17,044 nt of DNA from an uncultured Oscillospiraceae bacterium (GTDB lineage Bacteria > Bacillota > Clostridia > Oscillospirales > Oscillospiraceae): assembly GCA_910588975.1 (NCBI GenBank), contig CAJUSE010000036.1:1-17044 (forward strand). Direction: 5' to 3'. Numbering within the stretch: the stretch's first letter is position 1; each line of letters opens with the position of its first letter. Below, piece after piece: positions 7,673-15,097 of the stretch. The notes beneath the pieces were generated by a model. The model worked only from the letters and a program-made list of their open reading frames with translations. It was not told the origin of the DNA and did no database searches. The position numbers and the translations under genes are program-made.

Positions 7673-7755
7673 TGGAAATTTCCCCGGAAATCCCATCTTT
7701 TTTCTATGTCGAAGGATACCCCACAGGCATGGAAGCCGCCCCTACCCCCAGGCGC

Positions 7756-7791
7756 AAAAGCCGCCCGGCCGGGAACTTCCCGGCCGGGCGG
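7756..7791 (-). terminator. Terminator of the nitroreductase/protease operon
   Basis: CCGCCCGGCCGGGAA and its complement form a 15-bp arm pair around a single C (practical loop AACTT). It starts nine bases after the last stop codon of the operon. On the minus strand it is followed by C and four T residues, a short but adequate tract. Confidence 0.8.
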
Positions 7792-7799
7792 CAGCTTCT

Positions 7800-8306
7800 T
7801 TAGATGTCGTTGCGGGTGAGGGTGGGCACAAACTCCTTGCAGGGAGCCACCCCCTCGCTGCCGTAGCCCAGAGCCAGGGCAGAGAAGGGGGCATAGCCCT
7901 CGGGGATGGCCAGGGCCTTCAGCAGCTCGGGGTTTTGCTTCACCCCGGCGCAGACCCCGTAGAGGTAGATGTTGCCCAGGCCCAGGTCGGTGGCCATCAG
8001 GCTCATCATCTCCACCACACAGGCCGAGTTCATCTCGGGGATGCCGGGGGCCGAGGAGGGGCAGGACACCAGGATGAGGGCGGGGGCATTGTAGATGACC
8101 TCCCGCTCGGGGCCAAAGAGGCCGTTGAGGGTCTTGAGCATGGCCGGGTCGGTGACCACGGTGAGGTGGGGCTTGCCGTCCATGGGCAGGCCCAGAGGGG
8201 CCAGAGAGCCGGCGGTGATCACCGCCTCCAGCTTCTCCTTCTCCACCTTCTTCTCGGTGTAGCTGCGGCAGGACTTGCGGCTGAGCAGGACTTGTTTGAG
8301 TTCCAT
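7800..8306 (-). CDS. Small nitroreductase family protein (second of two in the operon)
   Basis: Nitroreductase-fold proteins bind FMN and reduce nitro groups, quinones, enones or other acceptors with NAD(P)H. The 168-residue product is at the short end of the family. Its N-terminus has the FMN-phosphate motif RKSCRSYTEKKVEKEKLEAVITAG, and the second half has the dimer/flavin helix SACVVEMMSLMATDLGLGNIYLYG. A conserved-looking C-terminal pattern, ALALGYGSEG, follows. Cys13 occupies the same place as in the other nitroreductase of this operon. The start ATG has AAAGGAG about ten bases upstream. It is the last gene, 34 bases after prsW and just before a terminator. The two nitroreductases differ strongly in sequence, so this is not a recent duplication. 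Substrate unknown. Confidence 0.88.
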   Translation of the reverse strand: MELKQVLLSRKSCRSYTEKKVEKEKLEAVITAGSLAPLGLPMDGKPHLTVVTDPAMLKTLNGLFGPEREVIYNAPALILVSCPSSAPGIPEMNSACVVEMMSLMATDLGLGNIYLYGVCAGVKQNPELLKALAIPEGYAPFSALALGYGSEGVAPCKEFVPTLTRNDI

Positions 8307-8340
8307 TTTTCTGTCTCCTTTCTATGTCAGGGCGATGTAT

Positions 8341-9069
8341 TCAGACGGGCACGTCGGCCTCGGCCTCGTGGCGGATCAGATAAAAGACGGACAGATACAG
8401 GGCGCACACAAAGACCACAAAAATCAGCGTAGCCAGCCGGGTGCCCAGCATACAGCAGGCGTCGTAGACCCCGTGGAGGACCACCGGCAGCAGGCAGGCC
8501 ATAACCAGGCTGGGCCGGCCCGATCTGCCCCGGTTCTCCCGGAGCCGGGCCCTGCCGTAAAAATAGCCCATGACCACCGCAAAGCCCATGTGGCCGGGGA
8601 CGGCCAGCAGCGCCCGGGGCAGGGCCACCCCCAGACCGAAGGCAAAAACGTAGCGCAAATTCTCAAAGGCGGCAAAGCCCAGAGAGACAAAAACGGCATA
8701 GACCACGCCGTCAAAGCGGTAGTTGAAGTTGGGCTCGTCCCAGGTCCGGCGGCAGAGGAAAAGGAGCTTGGCCCCCTCCTCCACGGCGGCGATCACCAGA
8801 AAGGCGGTGAGCAGGGTATGCAACGCCGTCCCCGGTCGGACCAAAACGCCGAGAAGCCGCTGGCCCAGCCCCTCCAGCAGGAGGGCCGCCAGGGCGGCAA
8901 GGGCCCCCATCCCCACAAGGCGCAGCAGCAGGGGCAAAGGCTCCTTCTCCACGGCGTCCTGCAGGTAGATGTAGAGCATGAGCAGCAAAGCGGGCAGCAC
9001 GGCGGCCAGAATGTAGAGCCCCATCAGAGAGAGGGCGGGCAGGGCGGCGATGGGCATGAGGGCGATCAT
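8341..9069 (-). CDS. PrsW family intramembrane protease
   Basis: PrsW proteins are multi-pass glutamic-type membrane proteases; in B. subtilis PrsW makes the first cut in the anti-sigma factor RsiW, and related folds include CAAX proteases. The 242-residue product has about seven to eight hydrophobic segments and the diagnostic residues: EEGAK with Glu97, Glu98 and Lys101, FENLRY with Glu136 and Asn137, His160 in VPGHMGFAVVMGYFYG, and His199 with Asp203 in LHGVYDAC. The ATG lies eight bases after the rhomboid stop, with GAGG just upstream, so the two are tightly coupled. No anti-sigma or sigma factor gene is present in this window, so its target is unknown. The family call is firm; a signalling role is inference. 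Confidence 0.9.
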   Translation of the reverse strand: MIALMPIAALPALSLMGLYILAAVLPALLLMLYIYLQDAVEKEPLPLLLRLVGMGALAALAALLLEGLGQRLLGVLVRPGTALHTLLTAFLVIAAVEEGAKLLFLCRRTWDEPNFNYRFDGVVYAVFVSLGFAAFENLRYVFAFGLGVALPRALLAVPGHMGFAVVMGYFYGRARLRENRGRSGRPSLVMACLLPVVLHGVYDACCMLGTRLATLIFVVFVCALYLSVFYLIRHEAEADVPV

Positions 9070-9077
9070 GGCCTACC

Positions 9078-9635
9078 TCACTTTCTGCCGGCGGCCAGAT
9101 AGCCGCACCATCCGCCGGTGACGCCCCCCACCACATGGGCCAGCTGGGAGACGCTGTCGGCGGTGAGGCCGGCTACCACTTCCCTGCCCAGGTAGAGGAC
9201 CACCACCAGGATGAGGGTCAGGGGCACCTCCCCCGAGCGGAAGGAGGTCATGGAGGCCAGAATGATGAAGGCGAACACCACCCCCGAAGCCCCCAGCAGC
9301 CCTGCCGGGCTCAGCAGGCAGTGGACCGCCCCGGTGACCAGGGCGGTGACGGCAATGACCAGCAGCAGATCCCGGCTGCCGTACTTCTCCTCCAGCATGG
9401 GGCCGATGAGCAAAAAGAGCATCATGTTGCCCGCATAGTGCTCCCAGGAGACGTGGCCCAGCACGTGGGTAAAGAGCCGCAGGTAGGTCAGCGGGCTTGC
9501 CAGGCTCCCCCGGCGGGCGATGAACAGCAGCTGGTTGCTTGCCCCCTGGGTGAGGAAATTGAGCAGCAGGGTCAGGGCGCAGACCAGAGCAAAGGTGAGC
9601 ACCACCGGGGCATTGTATTTGATTTTCCACTTCAT
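9078..9635 (-). CDS. Rhomboid family intramembrane serine protease
   Basis: Rhomboids cut transmembrane proteins within the bilayer with a Ser-His dyad. The 185-residue product has about six membrane segments, consistent with the basic six-helix core. Visible motifs are HYAGNMMLF (66-74, oxyanion-type Asn70), LGASGVVFAF with nucleophile Ser117, and QLAHVVGGVTGG with His167. All catalytic positions are present, so it is probably active. The start ATG has GGAGGA six bases upstream. It sits 12 bases after the alpha/beta hydrolase gene and eight bases before prsW. Having two unrelated intramembrane proteases as direct neighbours suggests they act on one substrate or in sequence, but the sequence does not identify the substrate. 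Confidence 0.92.
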   Translation of the reverse strand: MKWKIKYNAPVVLTFALVCALTLLLNFLTQGASNQLLFIARRGSLASPLTYLRLFTHVLGHVSWEHYAGNMMLFLLIGPMLEEKYGSRDLLLVIAVTALVTGAVHCLLSPAGLLGASGVVFAFIILASMTSFRSGEVPLTLILVVVLYLGREVVAGLTADSVSQLAHVVGGVTGGWCGYLAAGRK

Positions 9636-9647
9636 GGGGCGTCCTCC

Positions 9648-10883
9648 TTATGGGGTGTCCTGGCCGAAGAGATAGACCTTCTCCCCGGCATCGGTGGCCA
9701 CCGAGCCGTCCTTCAGGCTGAGATAGGGGGAGAAAGTGACCCCGTCGGAAAAGCCCTCGGCGGTGGTCCGGCCCTCGTCCTTCACCGTGACCCGGGCATT
9801 GGGGAAGATGTCGCTGGCGTTGCACCACAGCAGGACAGGCCCCGGCCCGTCGTAGACTGTGGGACCTGTCAGGGTCTCCCCGGTGTCGGGGTCCATGTCC
9901 AGCCGGGTCACCGCCACCTGGGCCTCCCGGTGACGGGGGATGATGGCGTAGAGGTCCCACCCCGCCCCCAGGGACACCACCCGCTCGTCGGGAATGTTCG
10001 CCAGGAAGGGGTACTGCTCCAGAAGGGCCGGGTCTACCCCGGCACGGATGGCGGCGGGGTCATCGCTCTCGCTGGCACCCAGGTAGAGCACGCCGCAGCA
10101 GACAGGGCTTATCTCCCACCGGGCCCGGCGGAGGGAGGGCTCCGCTGTCAGGTCCAGAATGGCCTTGGCGGTGATGTCCCACTGTGTTTCCGGGGAAATG
10201 GCGGCCTCCCCATCCCCCTTCTGCGCCCCGTAGGAGCCAAATTGGGCGTGGTTGCCCCCGGGGATGCTCATGCCCCGCAGGTCCACGGGATTGAGGGGCA
10301 GATATTGGTCCCCATCGTGGAACTTCTCCCTATTGAGGACCCCGTCCTCCTCCCCCCAGATACTCAGGGCGGCAAAGCCCGCCCAGTGGAGGGGCTTTGT
10401 GGGGTAGGCGGCCAGGAGGGCCAGGCCGTCCAGCTCATTCAGGTGGCCGGCGGCAAAGTCGGCGGCCATGGCGCCCCCCAGGGAGTGCCCTCCCAGATAC
10501 CAGTGGTCGTAGGAGTAGCCCTCCATGACCTGCCCGGCCCGGTCCTTGCCGAACACCGCCAGCCGGAGGGGCATCTTCACCAAAAAGCAGTCTGTGCCCC
10601 CCTGGGCCACCCGGAGGAGCAGCGGGGCATAGGCCGTCTCCTCCACCTTGCCGCCGGGGTAGAAGATGAGGGCGGCCTCCTCCCCGGGGCCATCAAAGAG
10701 CCAGCCCGTGTCCGTCCGGACCACCGAGACCGTCTCGCTGCCCTCCATGGCCCGGAGGGCGGTCTCGTCGGCGGGGTAGTAGATGTTCACATAGGCAAAG
10801 CCGGCCACCAGGACGGCCACCGCCAATACCGCCAGCTCACGCAGCCATTTGGGTCTGGTTTGCCACTTGTTTTCCCTGTCCAT
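9648..10883 (-). CDS. Membrane-anchored alpha/beta hydrolase with unknown C-terminal domain
   Basis: The 411-residue product has a positively charged start, then a membrane anchor at about residues 17-33, which should place the rest outside the cytoplasm. Residues about 55-245 form an alpha/beta hydrolase of the Abhydrolase_5 type: YPGGK (75-79, oxyanion region), GGHSLGG with nucleophile Ser134, WGEEDGVLN with likely acid Asp180, and PGGNHAQFG with His212. The complete triad suggests an active esterase, lipase or related hydrolase. About 150 further residues (about 255-411) follow that I cannot assign; they include SPVCCGVLYLGASESDD and FSPYLSLKDGSVATDAG. The ATG has AAGGAGG seven bases upstream. 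It is the second gene of the operon, 12 bases after the first nitroreductase and 12 before the rhomboid gene. Confidence 0.85.
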   Translation of the reverse strand: MDRENKWQTRPKWLRELAVLAVAVLVAGFAYVNIYYPADETALRAMEGSETVSVVRTDTGWLFDGPGEEAALIFYPGGKVEETAYAPLLLRVAQGGTDCFLVKMPLRLAVFGKDRAGQVMEGYSYDHWYLGGHSLGGAMAADFAAGHLNELDGLALLAAYPTKPLHWAGFAALSIWGEEDGVLNREKFHDGDQYLPLNPVDLRGMSIPGGNHAQFGSYGAQKGDGEAAISPETQWDITAKAILDLTAEPSLRRARWEISPVCCGVLYLGASESDDPAAIRAGVDPALLEQYPFLANIPDERVVSLGAGWDLYAIIPRHREAQVAVTRLDMDPDTGETLTGPTVYDGPGPVLLWCNASDIFPNARVTVKDEGRTTAEGFSDGVTFSPYLSLKDGSVATDAGEKVYLFGQDTP

Positions 10884-10895
10884 GGCCCTGCCTCC

Positions 10896-11408
10896 TTACA
10901 GATAGGTCACCGTGTCCTCCAGGCTCTTGCGGCTGTCGTGGTTGGGCAGGGGACCGGCCCCCTCGGCGGCGTAGCCCAGGTCCAGCAGCATGAGAATTTC
11001 CTCGTTTTCGGGCAGGCCCAGCACCCGGCCGGCCTGAGCGGGGTCAAAGAGGTTGAGCCAGCAGCTGTCCACCCCCTCATTGGCGGCGGCAAGCATCAGG
11101 TGGGTGGCCACGATGGCGGCGTCCTCCGCCCCCGAGTCCCGCTGCCCGCCGGGGTAGGTGAACACGTTGTTCTTATCCCAGGCCACGACCAGCACGGTGG
11201 GGGCGCCGTAGCGGCAGGGGGTCAGCTCGTCCACCTTGGCCAGAGCCTGGGGGCTTTGGAGGACATAGATATGCTGCTCCTGAAGGTTCTTGGCGGTGGG
11301 GGCCAGCCGGCCGGCGTTCAGGATGGCCTTTAGCCGCTCCGGCTCCACCTGGCGGGGGCCGTATGCCTTGCAGGAATAGCGCTGGGCAACAAGTTGGGTG
11401 AAGTCCAT
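10896..11408 (-). CDS. Small nitroreductase family protein (first gene of the operon)
   Basis: This is an FMN-dependent nitroreductase-fold protein of 170 residues, cytoplasmic, with no signal or membrane segment. The N-terminal flavin motif is QRYSCKAYGPRQVEPERLKAILNAGRLAPTAKN, followed by a central stretch DSGAEDAAIVATHLMLAAANEGVDSCWLNLFDP that matches the usual helix pair, and a C-terminal LLDLGYAAEG. Length fits the short nitroreductases rather than the 215-240-residue NfsA/NfsB enzymes. The ATG has AAGGAGGA six bases upstream. It is the first gene after an extended -10 promoter that is overlaid by a palindrome. The true substrate is unknown; nitro compounds may be only a convenient assay substrate for such enzymes. 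Confidence 0.9.
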   Translation of the reverse strand: MDFTQLVAQRYSCKAYGPRQVEPERLKAILNAGRLAPTAKNLQEQHIYVLQSPQALAKVDELTPCRYGAPTVLVVAWDKNNVFTYPGGQRDSGAEDAAIVATHLMLAAANEGVDSCWLNLFDPAQAGRVLGLPENEEILMLLDLGYAAEGAGPLPNHDSRKSLEDTVTYL

Positions 11409-11450
11409 GGTGGGTCCTCCTTTTTTATTGTCGGCTTTATTTTAATCAAT

Positions 11451-11474
11451 ATAATAGTCCCTTGGGGCTATTAT
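11451..11474. promoter_or_regulatory. 24-bp palindrome over the nitroreductase/protease operon promoter
   Basis: The arms ATAATAG and CTATTAT are perfect, and the inner TCCC/GGGG adds three further pairs and one T-G. The dyad covers most of the -10 box (11470-11475) and the expected transcription start. This is the usual place for a repressor operator. The cognate regulator is not evident in the window. Confidence 0.6.
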
Positions 11475-11480
11475 AGCACA
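11470..11480 (-). promoter_or_regulatory. Extended -10 promoter of the nitroreductase/protease operon
   Basis: On the minus strand TGTGC directly precedes a perfect TATAAT (11475-11470), an extended -10. No good -35 is visible at 16-18 bp. The -10 is about 60 bases before the first ATG. Confidence 0.7.
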
Positions 11481-11537
11481 ATATCCCCTTCCGACACCAC
11501 AATTTTGGCTGATATTCCATCACACATCTTCAAAATT

Positions 11538-11548
11538 TGTGCTATAAT
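11538..11548 (+). promoter_or_regulatory. Extended -10 promoter of the C69 dipeptidase gene
   Basis: TGTGC precedes TATAAT (11543-11548), again an extended -10 with a poor -35. It is the mirror image of the divergent promoter at 11470-11480: GCTATTATAGCACAA is almost repeated in inverted form. The -10 is about 60 bases before the ATG. Confidence 0.75.
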
Positions 11549-11608
11549 TAGCTTTACCAAACCCCGATGGCCCCCATCGGAACTCAAAACGAAAAGGAGC
11601 GATATACC

Positions 11609-13066
11609 ATGCCCTGCACCACCATCCTGGTTGGCAAGAAGGCCAGCTATGACGGCTCCACCATGATCGCCCGGAACGACGACGGCTTCTTTGACGAGAA
11701 GAAGCTCATCGTGGTCCGGCCCAAGGACCAGCCCCGGAAGTACAAGAGCAAGATCGGCCATTTGGAGATCCAGCTGCCCGACAACCCCCTGCGCTACACC
11801 TCCACCCCCAGCGTCAGCACCGCCCACGGCGTGTGGGCGGCCAACGGCATCAACGCCGCCAACGTGGCCATGACAGCCACCGAGACCATTACCACCAACC
11901 CCCGGGTGCTGGCCGCCGACCCCATGGTCCGCTACCAGCCCAAGGTGGGCCGGAAGGGCAAGGAGGTCCCCGGTAGCCTGGGCGAGGAGGACCTGGTGTA
12001 TGTGGTCCTGCCCTACATCCACTCCGCCCGGGAGGGCGTGGAGCGGCTGGGCGCCCTGCTGGAGCAGTACGGCACCTACGAGTCCAACGGCATCGCCTTC
12101 TCCGACGGCAATGAGATCTGGTGGATGGAGACCATCGGCGGCCACCACTGGATCGCCGTCCGGGTGCCCGATGACCGCTATGTCATCATGCCCAACCAGT
12201 TTGGCATCGACCACTTTGACTTTGACGACGCCCTGGGCAAGAAGAAAAACTTCATGTGCTCGGCGGACATGAAGGAGTTTGTGGAGAAGAACCACCTGGC
12301 CCTGGACCTGGACGGCACCTTCAATCCCCGTCTAGCCTTCGGCTCCCACTCCGACTCCGACCACGTCTACAACACCCCCCGGGCCTGGTACATGGGCCGG
12401 TACTTCAATCCCAAGACCTACAAGTGGGACGGCCCCGACGCCGACTTCACCCCCGAGAGCGACGACATCCCCTGGTCCTTCGTCCCCGAGCACAAGATCA
12501 CCGTGGAGGAAGTGAAGTACATCCTCTCCTCCTACTACCAGGGCACCCAGTATAACCCCTACGGCCACGGCGCCGAGAAGGGCAAGTACCGCCCCATCGG
12601 CATCGGCCGCACGGGCACCATGGCCATCCTGCAGATCCGGGGCTACCTGCCCAAGGAGATCGCCGCCGTGGAGTGGATCTGCTTCGGTCCCAACTCCTTC
12701 AACGCCGCCCTGCCCGTCTACGCCAATGTGGACACCCTGCCCGCCTACCTCACCGGCACCACCATGGAGGTGGATACCGACACCTTCTACTGGGCCAGCC
12801 GGCTCATCGCCGCCATGGCGGACAACAACTACACCGCCTGCATCCAGCTGGTGGAGCGCTATCAGGCCGCCATTGCCAACGGCGGCAGCCGCATCATCCA
12901 CGAGTTTGACGAGAAGATGATCTCGGCCAAGAAGTTCGACCAGCTGGACGAGGCCAACAAGAAGCTGTGCCAGCTGGCCAAGAAGGAGTCCATCGACGCC
13001 TTGGGCAAGATCCTGCGCCAGGCCAGCCTTGCCATGAAGTGCAACTACAACCGGGCGGACAACTGA
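11609..13066 (+). CDS. pepD: C69 family dipeptidase
   Basis: C69 dipeptidases are N-terminal-nucleophile hydrolases, like Lactobacillus PepD, that cleave a broad range of dipeptides. The 485-residue product begins MPCTTILVGKKASYDGSTMIARNDD. Cys3 is the expected catalytic residue, freed by removal of the first two residues, and R22-N23-D24 is the usual substrate-site element. Further family features are STAHGVWAANGINAANVAMTATETITTN and DGNEIWWMETIGGHHWIAVRVPDDRY. There is no signal peptide, so it is probably cytosolic. The ATG at 11609 has AAAGGAG nine bases upstream; the frame is open 14 codons further, without a suitable site. The gene has its own promoter and terminator and is divergent from the nitroreductase operon. 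It probably serves peptide catabolism. Confidence 0.95.
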   Translation: MPCTTILVGKKASYDGSTMIARNDDGFFDEKKLIVVRPKDQPRKYKSKIGHLEIQLPDNPLRYTSTPSVSTAHGVWAANGINAANVAMTATETITTNPRVLAADPMVRYQPKVGRKGKEVPGSLGEEDLVYVVLPYIHSAREGVERLGALLEQYGTYESNGIAFSDGNEIWWMETIGGHHWIAVRVPDDRYVIMPNQFGIDHFDFDDALGKKKNFMCSADMKEFVEKNHLALDLDGTFNPRLAFGSHSDSDHVYNTPRAWYMGRYFNPKTYKWDGPDADFTPESDDIPWSFVPEHKITVEEVKYILSSYYQGTQYNPYGHGAEKGKYRPIGIGRTGTMAILQIRGYLPKEIAAVEWICFGPNSFNAALPVYANVDTLPAYLTGTTMEVDTDTFYWASRLIAAMADNNYTACIQLVERYQAAIANGGSRIIHEFDEKMISAKKFDQLDEANKKLCQLAKKESIDALGKILRQASLAMKCNYNRADN

Positions 13067-13095
13067 TTTTCCCCCTCCCAAACGGCATACCAAAC

Positions 13096-13129
13096 GGCGG
13101 CCGGGTCACTATGACCCGGCCGCCTTGTT
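13096..13129 (+). terminator. Terminator of the C69 dipeptidase gene
   Basis: GGCGGCCGGGTCA and TGACCCGGCCGCC form a perfect 13-bp stem with loop CTA, followed by TTGTT. It starts 30 bases after the stop codon. It may also stop the converging reductase transcript, though that side has no T run. Confidence 0.85.
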
Positions 13130-13180
13130 GTCTGCTGCCGTCCGCCGGCTTTGAGCGGACGAAAAGAAACCATATTCTTC

Positions 13181-15097
13181 TTACTTGGCGTCCTCCACAA
13201 TGAGTTTGGCATACTCCTTGCCATAGGCGAAGGCGCTGATGCCGCAGCTGCCGGCAACAGTCTCTCCGGCGGCATAGAGGCCGGGGATGATGTCGCCGTC
13301 CTCAGTGAGGACGTGGCCCTGCTCATCGGTGACCACGCCGCCAATGGTGATGTGGGCCACAGGGGTGTTGGGGGCGGCATAGAAGGGGCCTTGGACGATC
13401 TCGGAGCCGTCGGCGAAGGTGGTACGGCCAAAGAGCTCATCCTTGTAGGTCTCACAGGCGGTGTTATACTGCTGGATAGTGTTTTCCAGGACTGCGGGAT
13501 CCACCCCCATGGTCTTGGCCAGGTCGGCCACGGTCTCGCCCACATAGAGGGCCCCGGCCTTCACGGCCAGGTCGATGTCCTCCTGGCTGGCATCGGCCAG
13601 GCCGGAGTTGATCCCGTCGGTGATGATGTAGTAGATGGGCTCAGCCTGCTCCTGGTCAAAGATGGCGTGGCAGATGGCAAAGCGGCTGGCGGTCTCGTCC
13701 ACGAACCGCTCGCCCTTCATGTTGACAAACAGGTTGGAGGAGCCGGCAAAAATACCTGCGCCGCCCACAAAATCGCCGTCCACAACATCCCCCATGGGAA
13801 ACATCATAATGTTCTCCATGCCGTCCAGGGCACCGCCCACGCTCTGGGCCATGACGATGCCGTCACCGGTGGCGCCCGGGCAGTTGTCGCTCTTAACGTT
13901 CTCGTTCATGCCCCACTGGGTGTCGTACTGGACCATCATCTTACCGTTGTTGGCAAAGCCGCCGGTACACAGCATGACACCGTTCTTGGAGGTAATGTTG
14001 TAGGTAGTGCCATCCTCGGCCTTGGCCACCACGCCGGTAACTGCGCCGTCGGTGACGATAAGCTCGGTGGCCGGAGTGGAGGTCATGATGGTAATGTCCA
14101 GCTTGTTCTTCTCGATGTACTTGTCAAAACAGTCGAAATAGCCGGTGCCCCGCTCATAGCCCACAGGGGAGGTCCACCGGGGCCAGGTGTAGCCCACGAT
14201 GCCGTGGAGCTCGGTATACTTGCCGCCGATCTCGTCCACGAACCAGCGGTCGAACTCGTCCACCAGGGCGGGGTAGCCCATGTTATAAATGGGGGGTGTA
14301 CCCTCGGAGCGATAATACTCGATGGCCAGCAGAGCAGGACAGTCAAAGAGCTTGGTGGAGCCGCTCTTCTTATACGCCTCGTAGTCAGACACAAAGGCAT
14401 CCCACACAGCGGCCTCCATCTCGTCAGCAGGACCGTCCTTGATCATCTGCTCCAGGGTGTTGGTATAGCCGTCGTTGGTCTCAATGGCGATGTCGTCGGT
14501 GGGGGTGACATACTCGATAAAGCCGCCGCTGCGGATGGCGTTGCCGCCCAGGGAGGCGGACTTCTCCAGCAGCAGGACGTTGTCCATGCCCTCGTAAGCG
14601 GCGCTGACAGCGGCAGAGATGCCGGCGGCACCGCCGCCTACCACCACCAGGTTCACCTCCAGATCCTTGACCTCGGTGGACTGCTCCTTCTGAATAGTTA
14701 CCTTCTTCAGGGCCTCCACATCGCCGCCGGCCTGGGCGATGGCGTCGGCCACGGCCTCCAAAATGGCGTTGGAGGTAATGGTAGCGCCGGCAATGGCGTC
14801 CACAGCCAGGGACTGGTGCTCCACAATGGCGGCGGGGATGTCATTGATGGCGGGGTCGCTGAGGCCCTGGGTCTCCTCATGCTCGGTGACCTTCACCTCG
14901 GTGATGGCGTCGCCGCTGACGGTGACGGACACCTTCACCTCGCCGTTGCGGCCGTTGGCCGACACGCCGGTGTATGTACCGGCGGTGTAAATGGCCGTCT
15001 CCCCGCCGGGGGTGGGCGTGGAGTCGGTGTTCCCGCCGCAGGCGGTGAGCGCCAGAGCCAGGGCACAGAAAAGGCTCAGACTTCTTCTCATCTTCAT
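13181..15097 (-). CDS. Exported FMN/FAD flavoprotein reductase (fumarate-reductase-like lipoprotein)
   Basis: The 638-residue product starts with a lipoprotein signal (MKMRRSLSLFCALALALTAC; lipobox Cys20), so it should be anchored outside the membrane. Residues about 38-118 are an FMN_bind domain; DAIAGATITS (100-109) resembles the site where ApbE attaches FMN to threonine, probably Thr106. Residues about 148-635 are a FAD_binding_2 domain of the fumarate reductase/urocanate reductase type: VVVGGGAAGISAA, GATGDGIVMAQSVGGAL (408-424), RFVDETASRF with Arg472 at the place of the catalytic arginine, and HITIGG with His582. The expected route is membrane electrons to FMN, then FAD, then an organic acceptor, as in anaerobic respiration. 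Two substrate-carboxylate positions differ from true fumarate reductases, so the acceptor is unknown. ATG 15097 has GGAG six bases upstream. It lies directly downstream of merR, behind a MerR-type promoter. Confidence 0.92.
   Translation of the reverse strand: MKMRRSLSLFCALALALTACGGNTDSTPTPGGETAIYTAGTYTGVSANGRNGEVKVSVTVSGDAITEVKVTEHEETQGLSDPAINDIPAAIVEHQSLAVDAIAGATITSNAILEAVADAIAQAGGDVEALKKVTIQKEQSTEVKDLEVNLVVVGGGAAGISAAVSAAYEGMDNVLLLEKSASLGGNAIRSGGFIEYVTPTDDIAIETNDGYTNTLEQMIKDGPADEMEAAVWDAFVSDYEAYKKSGSTKLFDCPALLAIEYYRSEGTPPIYNMGYPALVDEFDRWFVDEIGGKYTELHGIVGYTWPRWTSPVGYERGTGYFDCFDKYIEKNKLDITIMTSTPATELIVTDGAVTGVVAKAEDGTTYNITSKNGVMLCTGGFANNGKMMVQYDTQWGMNENVKSDNCPGATGDGIVMAQSVGGALDGMENIMMFPMGDVVDGDFVGGAGIFAGSSNLFVNMKGERFVDETASRFAICHAIFDQEQAEPIYYIITDGINSGLADASQEDIDLAVKAGALYVGETVADLAKTMGVDPAVLENTIQQYNTACETYKDELFGRTTFADGSEIVQGPFYAAPNTPVAHITIGGVVTDEQGHVLTEDGDIIPGLYAAGETVAGSCGISAFAYGKEYAKLIVEDAK

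Noticed and set aside
9135..11333. 732-codon plus-strand open frame across the nitroreductase/hydrolase operon
   Set aside because: It runs antisense to several well-supported genes and crosses their boundaries; its Gly/Gln/His-rich product has no domain pattern.
13139..13161. Hairpin CGTCCGC/GCGGACG just downstream of the reductase stop, considered as its terminator
   Set aside because: The stem is only 7 bp with a 9-base loop and no T run follows on the minus strand; I could not support it as a terminator.
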